59,229 nucleotides of DNA from an uncultured Eubacteriales bacterium (GCA_934464615.1 CAKSKA010000012.1:1-59229); one strand, 5' to 3'. Counted from the first letter of the stretch, positions 24,821 to 34,654 are shown. Program-made: numbers and translations. Notes: generated by a model from the letters alone, not told the origin.

Positions 24821-27800
24821 ATGAGAAGCAGGAAAAATGAGTTGACAGGTAAAAGGGTGTTATCGCTTTTGCTTACATTGGCCGTAATATTGTGCAGTAT
24901 TGCGGCGATACCGGTAAGGGCGACATCAACGGTGGCGGAAGAAACACCGTACAACATCGGCTGGGGAAGCCCGGCAATACCGATGTATGAGAACAAATAT
25001 TTGGATTTAAAGAAAACAACGGTACAGTTTGAGAAGGACGGAGAGTATACAAACGGCGGAGAAATAGAATGGAGCATAAACGAAGCGAACACGCCGGGCG
25101 AAAGCGAAATAATACTTGACAACTCAAATAAAATACTTATGACATTTTCTTCCGGGAAATATATACTTAACGCGGTAAAGGGAAACAAAAACGCAAAGAT
25201 ATATGTATTGGTAAACAAACAGGGAGAAGAGGAATTTATACTAGACAGTTCGGATTTCAGGACGGAAAATTTCGATGCTGAAAAATGGTATTCGGGCCGT
25301 CACGGACAGCTTATAGATAATTATTATATAAACGGATGCGCATATACGTATCAAAGCAAAGCATGGTATACGGCTAAATCGGGAAGGATGTACATAGGCG
25401 GAGGCAACGGAGGGACCGAACCGCTGGATTACGGTAACCCGCTGGTAATGTACGACAGCGAAATACTTAACGATTTTGCGGATTATACTGTAAGCGCAAA
25501 AATAGTACTTGAGAACAGTTGGGGAGAGGACGCATCAAGCCGCCCGAACTTCAGTATAGTGGCACGCGGAAAGATAAACAAAGCCGATAGGACAGAGGGA
25601 GAAAATGTGCTGGCAACAGACGCATCGGCACTGTTTTTAACACTTCGCGGTTACGGCGGACTTTGCGTACTGGCAAAGAGTCCGACAGGCACACAGGAAC
25701 TCGGTACATTAGCCCACGGAAATACACTTTACACACCGTCCGCATTTGAAAGCGACGAGGCGGCTGTGGCGGCAATATCCCAGGGTGGAGAATATACAAC
25801 GGCAGGTCATAAGGAAATTACCAGAGCAGTGGAAATGACGCTGTTGGGTAACGATATAAGATATATGCTTGACGGACAGGTAGTGTTCGATTCAAAAGCA
25901 GGCAACAGCAAATACTTTAGATTTAACGAAACAAACGAACAGGGAATGTCAACAGCCACAACAGGCGAATATACGGCATATGAAACCGATATGGCAAATC
26001 TAAACACCGAGAAAGGAACAATAGGATTTGCGACTGGACGAAGGATAATATCGGTGTTGGATTTTAAGGTAACATTAAATATCGAAACAATGCCGAAAAT
26101 GAGTAATATTTACTACATAAAGAATACACATCCGGCAATACCGATGTATGCGGGAACGGCAGTTGAAACAGATGATTTGTTTATAGAGTTTGAAGACGGA
26201 ACATACAAGACGGGAAATTATTTAAACTGGCAGTTGGATTTCGGCGACAACACAATGATAGATACAACAAACGGATATTTAATAGCCGTAAAAGAGGGAA
26301 TAAGCAGTTATACGGTTACATCCGGCAGTAAGAGCAGTAAAGTATATGTAATAGTAAACGAAAAGGGAAATAACGAATTTGTACTTGAAAATATAGACTT
26401 TACGACAGACGGATTTAATGCTGAAAAATGGTATTCGGGCCGTCACGGAAAATTGTGGGATAACTACTATTTAAAAGAGCGCGCTTATGTTTATATGGCA
26501 AAACCGTGGTATACCGCAAGGAACAATAAAATGTATTTGGGCGGTTATGACGGCGGAACAAATCCGCTTGATTACAACAATACGGTAGCAATGTATGACA
26601 GCGAAATACTTAAAGATTTTGCGGATTATACAATAACAGCCAAAGTAGCGCTTGAAAACACCTACAGCGAAGATTTGTCCAGCCGTCCGAACTTTAGTAT
26701 AGTGGCGCGCGGCAACATAAATAAAGCCAATAGGTCAGAAGGCGAAAACGTATTTGAATCGGGAAATTCCGCACTGTTCTTAACACTTCGCGGTTACGGC
26801 GGACTTTGCGTACTGGCAAAGAGTCCGACAGGCACACAGGAACTCGGTACATTAGCCCACGGAGATACACTTTACACACCGTCCGCATTTGAAAGCGACG
26901 AGGCGGCGTTGGCGGCAATATCCCAGGGCGGAGAATATACAACGGCAGGTCATATAGGAATCGTCAGAGAAATAGAAATGAAACTTTCAGACGATGATAT
27001 AAGATATACACTTGACGGACAGGTAATATTCGATTCTGAAGCAGAAGGCAATAAGTACTTAAGATTCGGTGTAGAGAACGAGAACGGAATGTCAACTTCC
27101 GTGGCACGTGCATATTCAAACTATGATACCGATATAACGGCTATGAATACCGGTAAAGGAACAATAGGTTTTGCCACAGGCAGAAGATACGTTAGCATAA
27201 CGGAATGTAAGGTTACACTTAATGTTGATAAATTACCGACAGCTGTGGCTGCACCGTTAACCGTATCGGAATTAGTAGCCGAATACCGCAGCTATACCGA
27301 CAGCCGCATAAGTGAAATACTTACGGCAACACCGAAAGTAACACCAAACCAAAACGGCAGGTCCTTCTATTTTTCAAATAACGGCAGTCCCACAAACAGC
27401 GGAACAAGCGAGGAAAATGCTATTTCCGATTTGTCTGCATTGAGCAAATTGGGACTTAAATCCGGCGATACGGTATACTTTGAATGCGGCAGCGTATGGC
27501 GCAAGAAAATTTCAGTGTCATGGGAAGGTGTAACTTTCACATCTTACGGTACAGGTGAAAAGCCGAAATTCTACGGTTCGCCGGAAAATGCGGCAACATC
27601 TGCGCATTGGAATACGACCGATACCGAAAACGTTTACGTTTATTATAAAACTCTTGCAGGCGATGTAGGAACATTGGTATTTGATGAAGGTGCACAGCAC
27701 GGCATAAAGCATATACCGGTTGTTAAAGACGAAAAATCGGTAGATCATGCTTCCGGTGAAGATTTTGCAACATATAAGGATTTAAAACAGAATTTTGATT

Positions 27801-28630
27801 TTTACCATGATGTTTCAAAAGGCTTGCTGTATCTTTATTACGACAACGGCAATCCGGGAGCGAACTTTAACAGTATTGAACTGTGCACAAGAGGCAACAT
27901 ATTTTCCGTAAATGCAAATAACGTAACTATAGACAATCTTTGCATAAGATACGGAGGTTCGCACGGTATAGGCAGCAGTGCCAGCACCGGTCTTACCGTA
28001 AGAAATTGCGAAATCGGCTGGATTGGCGGCTCGATACAGAGCACTAATTACACAAGCCCCACACGTTTCGGAAACGGTGTTGAAGTATGGGAAAGTGCAT
28101 ACGATTTTACGGTAGACAATAACTATTTCTATCAGATTTACGATGCGGCAGCTACTTTCCAGTACACCGGAAGTAACAGCACTATGGAATATCGCAATAT
28201 TAAATTTATTAACAATGTAATGGATTATTGCAATTATTCGATAGAATACTTCTTAAGCAACAATTCAAATACAGCCAGCGCAATAAGCGATGTTGAATTC
28301 TCTAACAACTTAATGTGGTATGCCGGAGAAGGATTTTCAAGTCAGCGTCCCGATAAAACCGGCGCACATATTAAGAGTTGGGGACACGGAAACCGTACGG
28401 ACGGCAATTTTGTAATTAAAAACAATTTGTTTGCATTTGCATGTGACGTATTGGTTGAAACATATTCAAAATACGGCGTTTCCCCGCAGTATTCAAACAA
28501 TACATACATTCAGTTTGCTTCGGGCAAACTCGGCAGAACGTATGATTACGGTAAATATTTGAATTTTGAAGCACAGTATATTGAAGATTATTTCAAGGAA
28601 AAAGACGCAAAGGTTATAGTGGTTAAATAA
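24821..28630 (+). CDS. large secreted protein: two repeat modules plus beta-helix domain
   Basis: A 1269-residue exported protein. Residues 1-34 form a signal peptide ending near PVRA. Two homologous modules of about 381 residues follow (about 40-424 and 425-810). Each has an Ig-like start (PAIPMYENKY / PAIPMYAGTA) and a concanavalin-like part with EKWYSGRHG, RPNFSIVARG and GTIGFATGRR. Residues about 815-1269 are a right-handed beta-helix nearly matching the preceding gene product. The architecture suggests a glycan-binding or glycan-cleaving surface protein. No sorting signal or membrane anchor is visible, so it may be released or held by non-covalent binding. A GGAGGAAGG ribosome site precedes the ATG. 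Confidence 0.82.
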   Translation: MRSRKNELTGKRVLSLLLTLAVILCSIAAIPVRATSTVAEETPYNIGWGSPAIPMYENKYLDLKKTTVQFEKDGEYTNGGEIEWSINEANTPGESEIILDNSNKILMTFSSGKYILNAVKGNKNAKIYVLVNKQGEEEFILDSSDFRTENFDAEKWYSGRHGQLIDNYYINGCAYTYQSKAWYTAKSGRMYIGGGNGGTEPLDYGNPLVMYDSEILNDFADYTVSAKIVLENSWGEDASSRPNFSIVARGKINKADRTEGENVLATDASALFLTLRGYGGLCVLAKSPTGTQELGTLAHGNTLYTPSAFESDEAAVAAISQGGEYTTAGHKEITRAVEMTLLGNDIRYMLDGQVVFDSKAGNSKYFRFNETNEQGMSTATTGEYTAYETDMANLNTEKGTIGFATGRRIISVLDFKVTLNIETMPKMSNIYYIKNTHPAIPMYAGTAVETDDLFIEFEDGTYKTGNYLNWQLDFGDNTMIDTTNGYLIAVKEGISSYTVTSGSKSSKVYVIVNEKGNNEFVLENIDFTTDGFNAEKWYSGRHGKLWDNYYLKERAYVYMAKPWYTARNNKMYLGGYDGGTNPLDYNNTVAMYDSEILKDFADYTITAKVALENTYSEDLSSRPNFSIVARGNINKANRSEGENVFESGNSALFLTLRGYGGLCVLAKSPTGTQELGTLAHGDTLYTPSAFESDEAALAAISQGGEYTTAGHIGIVREIEMKLSDDDIRYTLDGQVIFDSEAEGNKYLRFGVENENGMSTSVARAYSNYDTDITAMNTGKGTIGFATGRRYVSITECKVTLNVDKLPTAVAAPLTVSELVAEYRSYTDSRISEILTATPKVTPNQNGRSFYFSNNGSPTNSGTSEENAISDLSALSKLGLKSGDTVYFECGSVWRKKISVSWEGVTFTSYGTGEKPKFYGSPENAATSAHWNTTDTENVYVYYKTLAGDVGTLVFDEGAQHGIKHIPVVKDEKSVDHASGEDFATYKDLKQNFDFYHDVSKGLLYLYYDNGNPGANFNSIELCTRGNIFSVNANNVTIDNLCIRYGGSHGIGSSASTGLTVRNCEIGWIGGSIQSTNYTSPTRFGNGVEVWESAYDFTVDNNYFYQIYDAAATFQYTGSNSTMEYRNIKFINNVMDYCNYSIEYFLSNNSNTASAISDVEFSNNLMWYAGEGFSSQRPDKTGAHIKSWGHGNRTDGNFVIKNNLFAFACDVLVETYSKYGVSPQYSNNTYIQFASGKLGRTYDYGKYLNFEAQYIEDYFKEKDAKVIVVK
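25638..25810 (+). repeat. internal near-identical repeat, copy A
   Basis: 173 bases that match 26781-26953 with only four differences, inside otherwise more diverged modules of the 1269-residue protein gene. The offset is 1143 bases, exactly 381 codons. Confidence 0.85.
26781..26953 (+). repeat. internal near-identical repeat, copy B
   Basis: Partner of 25638-25810. Flanking sequence in the two modules is clearly more diverged, pointing to local gene conversion. Confidence 0.85.
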
Positions 28631-28646
28631 GCATAAATTAAAAAAG

Positions 28647-28677
28647 CAAGAGCACACAGCCGGGCTGTGTGCTCTTG
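28647..28677. terminator. bidirectional terminator
   Basis: A 14-bp stem, CAAGAGCACACAGC with GCTGTGTGCTCTTG and a CGG loop, lies between the convergent beta-helix gene and the coiled-coil gene. Confidence 0.88.
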
Positions 28678-28711
28678 TGATTTTATAAAACAAATTAAAA
28701 AATGTTTACAA

Positions 28712-29188
28712 TTACTGTTCGTTGTTTGTCGGTGCAGAAGGACGGGAATTTTGTGCTTTAAGCGCTGCACGTGTTTTGCGTATTTCCGCAAGATTTGCGG
28801 TAAGACCTTCGTCGGAACGGCGCATAAGATCATCGACAAATTCCTGTGCCGCTTTGCGCATTTCACGGCTTTTTGCCTGTGCGTTTGCAATAATCTCACC
28901 GGCTTTTTCCTGCGCCAACTTTGTAATTTCCTCTTTGGAAACCATGGCGTTTGCGCGCTCTTCGGCATTGCGGATAATTCCGTCGGCTTCGCGCTTGGCA
29001 TTTGTTATAATGTCGGCACGGTCCGCAACTATACCGCGTGCCTGTTTAACCTCGCTCGGAATATTAAGGCGAATATCGTCAATAACCGCGCGTAATTTTT
29101 CAGCGTTTACAACAACGCGTTTGCCCGGCATTTTCATACCGGAATCCAGTGCCTCGTCAAACTGTTCAAGTAATTCTTCAATGCTCAT
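28712..29188 (-). CDS. coiled-coil protein resembling ATP synthase subunit b / DivIVA-like
   Basis: A 158-residue hydrophilic protein dominated by charged heptads (AKREADGIIRNAEERANAMV, EKAGEIIANAQAKSREMRKA), predicted as a long coiled coil from about 55 to 145 with a disordered Ser/Pro/Asn tail. Databases often label such proteins as V-type ATPase subunit H-like because of the coiled coil, but it has no membrane segment and there are no ATP synthase genes here. The start follows AAGGAG. It lies downstream of rsmD and coaD on the same strand, a placement I recall from other Clostridia. Function unknown. Confidence 0.7.
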   Translation of the reverse strand: MSIEELLEQFDEALDSGMKMPGKRVVVNAEKLRAVIDDIRLNIPSEVKQARGIVADRADIITNAKREADGIIRNAEERANAMVSKEEITKLAQEKAGEIIANAQAKSREMRKAAQEFVDDLMRRSDEGLTANLAEIRKTRAALKAQNSRPSAPTNNEQ

Positions 29189-29342
29189 AATAACTGCTCC
29201 TTTATTTTAGTGTGACAGGACACAAACCTGTCGCGCCTACAAATGATATTTTTGTCCTTTACCGTCTTATACTTTGTAATAAAATAAATGACGGAAAGGC
29301 GGTAAAATGCGGTGGGTTCGACCATGTCGGTTTCGGCTGCCG

Positions 29343-29831
29343 TCAGCTCAAACGGTCTAAAATGTTTTTATGTATTACTGCGGGAACAAATCCCGAAATA
29401 TCGCCGCCCATGCTGGCAATTTGTTTTACCATGCTTGAACTTAAATACATAAAGTTTGCTTTTGTTGTTAAAAAAAGCGTTTCAATATTCGGGTTTAACT
29501 TTTTATTGGCAAGCGCCATTTGAAACTCATATTCAAAATCCGACATAGCGCGCAGGCCTTTAACTATTGCATAGGCGTTTTTTTGCTTTGCGTATTCCGA
29601 CAAAAGACCGTCGGAAAAATCAACCTCAACATTTTTTATGTGGCTTACGCTCTTCTTAATCATCTCAACGCGCTCTTCAACACTGAAACTGTAACGCTTT
29701 TTGTAGTTTATCATAACCACGACAATTACCTTGTCAAAAAGGCTTGCCGCACGTTCGATAATATCAATATGCCCGAGGGTTATCGGATCGTAACTTCCGG
29801 GGCATATAACGCATTTTTCTTTCTCGTTCAA
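29343..29831 (-). CDS. coaD: phosphopantetheine adenylyltransferase
   Basis: Catalyses ATP plus 4'-phosphopantetheine to dephospho-CoA, the fourth step of CoA synthesis. The 162-residue protein shows the nucleotidyltransferase motif PGSYDPITLGH near the N-terminus and the C-terminal LSSSMVKQIASMGGD, both diagnostic of CoaD. The start is TTG at 29831, because no ATG or GTG lies near the conserved N-terminus; it follows the rsmD stop by two bases. Coupled to rsmD, as is usual in Firmicutes. Confidence 0.95.
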   Translation of the reverse strand: MNEKEKCVICPGSYDPITLGHIDIIERAASLFDKVIVVVMINYKKRYSFSVEERVEMIKKSVSHIKNVEVDFSDGLLSEYAKQKNAYAIVKGLRAMSDFEYEFQMALANKKLNPNIETLFLTTKANFMYLSSSMVKQIASMGGDISGFVPAVIHKNILDRLS

Positions 29832-29833
29832 AA

Positions 29834-30376
29834 TTACACACGTTCTTTCCTGTAAACAGTAACGGCTACTTTACCGGCCTTAAGACGTTTTGAAACACCG
29901 AAACCGCCCGTATTTTCGGGTAAGACGGTATCTGTTGGGTGTTCGCAAATTATAATGCCGTAATCACTCATAACGGCGGTAACGTTTTCAAGCGCTTTTT
30001 CAAGTATGCCGGCACGGTATGGCGGATCTAAAAACGCAATATCAAATTTATCCCTTGTACCGGCAATAAAGGAAAAATAATCCTTACGCTCAAGTTTTGC
30101 ATGCGATGTAAAACCGGTTGTCTGTAAATTTCTCTGTACAATTTCCAAAGATTCCGGACTTAAATCGACAAAAACCGCGCTTTCGGCGCCGCGGCTCAGC
30201 GCTTCAATGCCAAGCTGACCGGAACCCGCAAAAAGGTCAAGCACACGCCTGCCTTCAATATCAAACTGTATTGAACTGAAAAGCGCTTCCTTAACCCTGT
30301 CCGTAGTCGGCCTTACATCAAGCCCGTCGGGTGTTTCAAGCCGCCTTCCGCGCGCAATACCTGTAATAACTCTCAT
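29834..30376 (-). CDS. rsmD: 16S rRNA (guanine(966)-N2)-methyltransferase RsmD
   Basis: A SAM-dependent methyltransferase that modifies G966 of 16S rRNA during 30S assembly. The 180 residues contain the RsmD opening MRVITGIARGRRL, RPTTDRVKEALFSSI, the SAM-binding VLDLFAGSGQLGIEALSRGA and the catalytic DPPY (IAFLDPPYRAG). It is the first gene of an rsmD-coaD pair. Confidence 0.95.
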   Translation of the reverse strand: MRVITGIARGRRLETPDGLDVRPTTDRVKEALFSSIQFDIEGRRVLDLFAGSGQLGIEALSRGAESAVFVDLSPESLEIVQRNLQTTGFTSHAKLERKDYFSFIAGTRDKFDIAFLDPPYRAGILEKALENVTAVMSDYGIIICEHPTDTVLPENTGGFGVSKRLKAGKVAVTVYRKERV

Positions 30377-30465
30377 TTATCATCACCTATTGCATATATT
30401 ATCCCACGAACAAGGGGGTTTTGTCAATATTTATTTTATTTAATAAAATTATATTGTTTATATTA

Positions 30466-30494
30466 TTGCTAAAAAGGATAAAATATTGTATAAT
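30466..30494 (+). promoter_or_regulatory. promoter of the pyk operon
   Basis: TTGCTA (30466-30471) and a perfect TATAAT (30489-30494) with a 17-base spacer, 31 bases before the pyk start, which is preceded by AAGGAGG. Confidence 0.8.
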
Positions 30495-30525
30495 GATTCG
30501 GTAATGTTAAAAGGAGGAATAGGCG

Positions 30526-31938
30526 ATGCGCAAAACCAAAATTGTATGTACTATAGGTCCTGCCTGCGATAATGAAGACACTATAAGAAAGATGTGTCTT
30601 GCCGGAATGAATGTTGCAAGGCTTAATTTTTCGCACGGCACATATAAGGACCATTTAAGACGCCTTAATATAATTAAAAAAGTACGGAAGGAACTAAATG
30701 TACCGCTTGCCATAATGTTGGATACAAAAGGTCCGGAATACCGTATTAAAACCTTTAAAAACGGAAAAATCGAACTTAAAAAAGGCGATAAGTTTATATT
30801 TACAACAGAAGACATCGAAGGGGATGAAAAGCGCGTCGGCGTAAGTTATAAAGGCCTTGTAAACGACCTTGAAGCAGGCGACAGAATTCTGCTTAACAAC
30901 GGACTTATGGAGTTTGTTGTGGATAAATGCGAGGGTAACGAAATTTTTTGCACCACCGTAATAGGCGGTATTTTATCCGACAGGAAAAGTATGAGTTTTC
31001 CAAACAAGGTTTTAAAGCAGGTGTTTTTAAGCGAGCAGGATAAAGCGGATATCGCCTTCGGCATTGAAAACGATGTTGATTTTATTGCATGTTCCTTTGT
31101 GTCGGTAAAGCAGGACCTGCTTGATATGAAGGCGTATTTAAAAACTCTTGGGGCAGAGGGCGTAGACCTTATTGCAAAAATCGAAAATCAGTCGGGTATA
31201 GATAATATAGAGGAAATTTGCAGCGAATGTAACGGAATTATGATAGGCAGGGGAGATATGGGGGTTGAGATACCTTTTGAATCCCTGCCGGCTATACAAA
31301 AGCGTATTATTACAAAGTGCAGATTACTCGGTAAACGTGTTATTACCGCTACCGAAATGCTCGAGTCGATGATAACAAATTCCCGTCCTACAAGGGCTGA
31401 AATATCCGATGTTGCAAATGCTGTTTACGACGGCACAAGCGCTATAATGCTGTCGGGTGAAACGGCAGCGGGAAAATATCCCGTGCTTGCGGTTGAAACT
31501 ATGTCGCGGATTGCGGAAAAAACCGAACAAAACACACATTACGCAAAAAGATTTTTAAAATCCGAATTTCACATTAAAAACACGGTGGATGCTATTTCAC
31601 ATGCCACTTGCGGTATGTCTATTGATATTGACGCAAAGGCTATTGCAGTATGCTCCCGTACGGGCGTTACCGCAAGGATGGTGTCGCGTTTTCGTCCGCC
31701 GGCAACAATTCTCGGCATTACCACAAACGAGAAAACATGGCATAAACTCTCACTTTCCTGGGGCGTTATGCCGCTTATGTGCGACGAGATGCCGTCTGTT
31801 GATGTGTTGTTTTATAAAGCAATGACGCTTGCAAAAGAAAATCTCCGCCTTGAAAAAGGCGATAAAATAGTAATAACCGGCGGTGTTACAAACGGTAAAT
31901 CCGGAAATACCGACCTTATTAAAGTCGAAACCATATAA
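30526..31938 (+). CDS. pyk: pyruvate kinase
   Basis: Last step of glycolysis: phosphoenolpyruvate plus ADP to pyruvate plus ATP. The 470-residue protein has the N-terminal TKIVCTIGPACDNE, ARLNFSHGTYKDH, the active-site segment IENQSGIDNIEEICSECNGIMIGRGDMGVE and TRAEISDVANAVYDGTSAIMLSGETAAGKYP. It lacks the extra C-terminal PEP-utiliser domain found in some Bacillus enzymes. First gene of a tight four-gene run; purB starts 15 bases after its stop. Confidence 0.96.
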   Translation: MRKTKIVCTIGPACDNEDTIRKMCLAGMNVARLNFSHGTYKDHLRRLNIIKKVRKELNVPLAIMLDTKGPEYRIKTFKNGKIELKKGDKFIFTTEDIEGDEKRVGVSYKGLVNDLEAGDRILLNNGLMEFVVDKCEGNEIFCTTVIGGILSDRKSMSFPNKVLKQVFLSEQDKADIAFGIENDVDFIACSFVSVKQDLLDMKAYLKTLGAEGVDLIAKIENQSGIDNIEEICSECNGIMIGRGDMGVEIPFESLPAIQKRIITKCRLLGKRVITATEMLESMITNSRPTRAEISDVANAVYDGTSAIMLSGETAAGKYPVLAVETMSRIAEKTEQNTHYAKRFLKSEFHIKNTVDAISHATCGMSIDIDAKAIAVCSRTGVTARMVSRFRPPATILGITTNEKTWHKLSLSWGVMPLMCDEMPSVDVLFYKAMTLAKENLRLEKGDKIVITGGVTNGKSGNTDLIKVETI

Positions 31939-31952
31939 AAAGGACGAAAACA

Positions 31953-33392
31953 ATGGAAAACGATAACAGAAATAAATATATTTCACCGCTGTCCACAAGA
32001 TATGCAAGCGATGAAATGCAGTATGTCTTTTCATCTGATTTTAAATTCCGTACATGGCGAAAATTATGGATTGCCTTGGCACAGGCGGAAAAGGAATTGG
32101 GACTTGATATTACCGACGAGCAGATAGCGGAAATGCAAGCCCACGCCGACGACATAAATTACGACGTTGCCGAGGCGCGAGAAAAGGAAATACGCCACGA
32201 CGTTATGTCACATATTTATGCTTTCGGCAAGCAATGCCCAAAGGCAGAGCCGATAATTCACCTCGGCGCAACATCCTGTTATGTAGGGGACAACACCGAT
32301 ATAATTGTGATGAAACAGGCAATGACATTGCTGCTTAAAAAAGCGGCGGCAGTGCTTAAAAATTTAAAGGATTTTGCACTTAAATACAAAGACTTACCCT
32401 GCCTTGCCTACACCCATTTGCAGCCGGCACAGTTAACTACCGTAGGCAAGCGCGCGGCACTTTGGATGTATGAGTTAACACTTGATATGCAGGCGGCTGA
32501 ATTTGAACTGTCACGGCTTACGCTCTTGGGCTCTAAAGGTACGACAGGGACACAGGCAAGTTTTATGGAACTGTTTAATGACGATGCCGAAAAAGTAAAA
32601 CAGCTGGATGCACTTATTGCCGAAAAAATGGGATTTGTAAAATGCGCTCCCGTATCCGGGCAAACATATTCGCGCAAGGTTGATTCGTTTTTCTTAAACG
32701 TGCTGTCGGGATTTGCACAAAGCGCATACAAATTTGCAAATGATTTAAGACTTTTGCAGTCCTTTGAGGAAATTGAAGAACCTTTCGGTAAAAATCAGGT
32801 AGGCTCTTCGGCAATGCCGTATAAACGCAATCCTATGCGATGCGAGCGTATGTGTGCGCTTTCCCGTTATGTAATGGCGGATGCCGCAAACGGTGCTTTT
32901 ACTTCAAGCGTACAATGGTTCGAGCGCACTCTTGACGATTCGGCAAATAAACGCATATCGGTATCCGAAGCGTTTTTGGCGGTTGACGCGGTGCTTAATA
33001 TTTACATAAATGTGACCGAGAATATGGTTGTCTACGATAAGGTAATCCGTCGCAGAGTTATGGAAAAACTGCCCTTTATGGCAACCGAAAATATACTTAT
33101 GGAATCTGTAAAGAGGGGTAAAAACCGTCAGGAAATACACGAGCGAATACGCGTACATTCCCATGCGGCCACTGCCAGAGTTAAAACTCAGGACGGCGTA
33201 AACGATTTGATAGACAGACTCGCCGCGGATGATGAAATTCCGCTTAACAAAGCCGAAATTACCGCCCGGCTTGAGCCGTCGCTTTATACAGGTCGCGCGG
33301 CTGCGCAAACGGTTGAGTTTATACGGGACGATGTAGATCCGATACTTGAAAAATATTATACCGATGGTGTAAAATCGGAATTAAATGTGTAG
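31953..33392 (+). CDS. purB: adenylosuccinate lyase
   Basis: Acts twice in purine synthesis, releasing fumarate from SAICAR and from adenylosuccinate. The 479-residue protein has the fumarase/aspartase-superfamily signature GSSAMPYKRNPMRCE with its flexible catalytic loop, plus HLGATSCYVGDNTD and AYTHLQPAQLTTVGKR. The length and motif forms are closer to the animal-type PurB branch than to the short B. subtilis type. It is placed between pyk and glyA with gaps of about 14 and 8 bases. Confidence 0.94.
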   Translation: MENDNRNKYISPLSTRYASDEMQYVFSSDFKFRTWRKLWIALAQAEKELGLDITDEQIAEMQAHADDINYDVAEAREKEIRHDVMSHIYAFGKQCPKAEPIIHLGATSCYVGDNTDIIVMKQAMTLLLKKAAAVLKNLKDFALKYKDLPCLAYTHLQPAQLTTVGKRAALWMYELTLDMQAAEFELSRLTLLGSKGTTGTQASFMELFNDDAEKVKQLDALIAEKMGFVKCAPVSGQTYSRKVDSFFLNVLSGFAQSAYKFANDLRLLQSFEEIEEPFGKNQVGSSAMPYKRNPMRCERMCALSRYVMADAANGAFTSSVQWFERTLDDSANKRISVSEAFLAVDAVLNIYINVTENMVVYDKVIRRRVMEKLPFMATENILMESVKRGKNRQEIHERIRVHSHAATARVKTQDGVNDLIDRLAADDEIPLNKAEITARLEPSLYTGRAAAQTVEFIRDDVDPILEKYYTDGVKSELNV

Positions 33393-33400
33393 GTGATAAA

Positions 33401-34639
33401 ATGTTTTTTGAAGAACTTAATAATTATGACAGCGAAGTTTATTCCGCAATAGATTCGGAACTCCGCCGTCAGCAAAATAATATTGAACTTATAGCGTCCG
33501 AAAACATTGTGTCCGACGCGGTCTTGCTTGCCGCGGGAACGGTGCTTACTAACAAATATGCCGAAGGGTACCCCGCACACCGTTATTACGGCGGTTGCGA
33601 ATACGTGGATATTGTTGAGGAAATAGCAAGGCAGCGCGCCTGCCGCCTTTTCGGTGCGGAACATGCTAATGTTCAGCCGCACAGCGGCGCAAATGCCAAC
33701 CTTGCGGTTTTCTTCGCGTTGCTTAACCCCGGGGATACCGTGCTTAGTATGAGTCTTGCCCACGGCGGTCATTTGTCCCACGGCTCGCCCGTAAATATTT
33801 CGGGAAAATACTTTAAAATAGTGCCGTACGGCGTATCGGACGATACACAAACCATAGACTATGATGAGCTTGAGCGTCTGGCGGTTGAAAACAAACCGAA
33901 ACTTATTTTGGCAGGTGCCAGCGCTTATCCGCGTAAAATAGATTTTGCAAGAATACGGGAAATTGCTGATAAAGTCGGCGCATATTATATGGTCGATATG
34001 GCGCACATCGCCGGACTTGTTGCCGCAGGACTGCACCAAAACCCCGTAGAATATGCCGATGTTGTAACAACCACTACCCACAAAACATTGCGCGGTCCGC
34101 GCGGAGGACTTATACTGTGCAAAGAACAGTTTGCAAAAGCAATTGATAAAGCTGTTTTTCCGGGTACACAGGGCGGCCCGCTTATGCACATAATCGCCGC
34201 AAAAGCAGTGGCTTTCGGCGAGGCGCTTAAACCGGAGTTTAAGGAATATCAGCAGCAAATAGTAAACAATGCCGCCGCCCTTGCAAAAGCGCTTGTAAAC
34301 AAAGGCTTTAAACTGGTGTCGGGCGGTACGGACAATCACCTTATGCTGCTTGATTTACGCAATTTTGACATTACGGGCAAGGAACTTGAAAAACGCCTTG
34401 ACGAAGTACATATAACACTTAATAAAAACGCAATACCCAATGATCCGCAAAGTCCATTTATTACAAGCGGCGTAAGAATAGGTACGCCTGCAGTTACATC
34501 CCGCGGATTTAAAGAGCCGGAAATGGAACTTATTGCCGACTTTATATACGATACCGTGACCGACTTTGAAAACAGCAAAGAACGCGTTGCCGACGATGTG
34601 GTATCACTGTGTAAAAAATATCCGATATATAACAGATAA
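33401..34639 (+). CDS. glyA: serine hydroxymethyltransferase
   Basis: PLP enzyme that converts serine and tetrahydrofolate to glycine and methylene-THF. The 412-residue protein shows IELIASENIVSDAV, the YAEGYPAHRYYGGCE segment, HSGANANLAVF, and the PLP lysine Lys228 in TTTTHKTLRGPRGG. It supplies glycine and one-carbon units for purine synthesis, which fits its position after purB. Confidence 0.96.
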   Translation: MFFEELNNYDSEVYSAIDSELRRQQNNIELIASENIVSDAVLLAAGTVLTNKYAEGYPAHRYYGGCEYVDIVEEIARQRACRLFGAEHANVQPHSGANANLAVFFALLNPGDTVLSMSLAHGGHLSHGSPVNISGKYFKIVPYGVSDDTQTIDYDELERLAVENKPKLILAGASAYPRKIDFARIREIADKVGAYYMVDMAHIAGLVAAGLHQNPVEYADVVTTTTHKTLRGPRGGLILCKEQFAKAIDKAVFPGTQGGPLMHIIAAKAVAFGEALKPEFKEYQQQIVNNAAALAKALVNKGFKLVSGGTDNHLMLLDLRNFDITGKELEKRLDEVHITLNKNAIPNDPQSPFITSGVRIGTPAVTSRGFKEPEMELIADFIYDTVTDFENSKERVADDVVSLCKKYPIYNR

Positions 34640-34654
34640 TTAAGGAGTTTTATT

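Noticed and set aside
22822..28630. Sortase signals on the beta-helix proteins
   Set aside because: Both end in beta strands (KIVTVK and KVIVVK) with no hydrophobic tail.
28712..29188. ATP synthase subunit
   Set aside because: Only the coiled coil matches; no membrane anchor and no ATP synthase genes nearby.
33356..34339. A 327-residue open frame opposite glyA
   Set aside because: Shadow frame; glyA on the other strand has full catalytic motifs and normal length.
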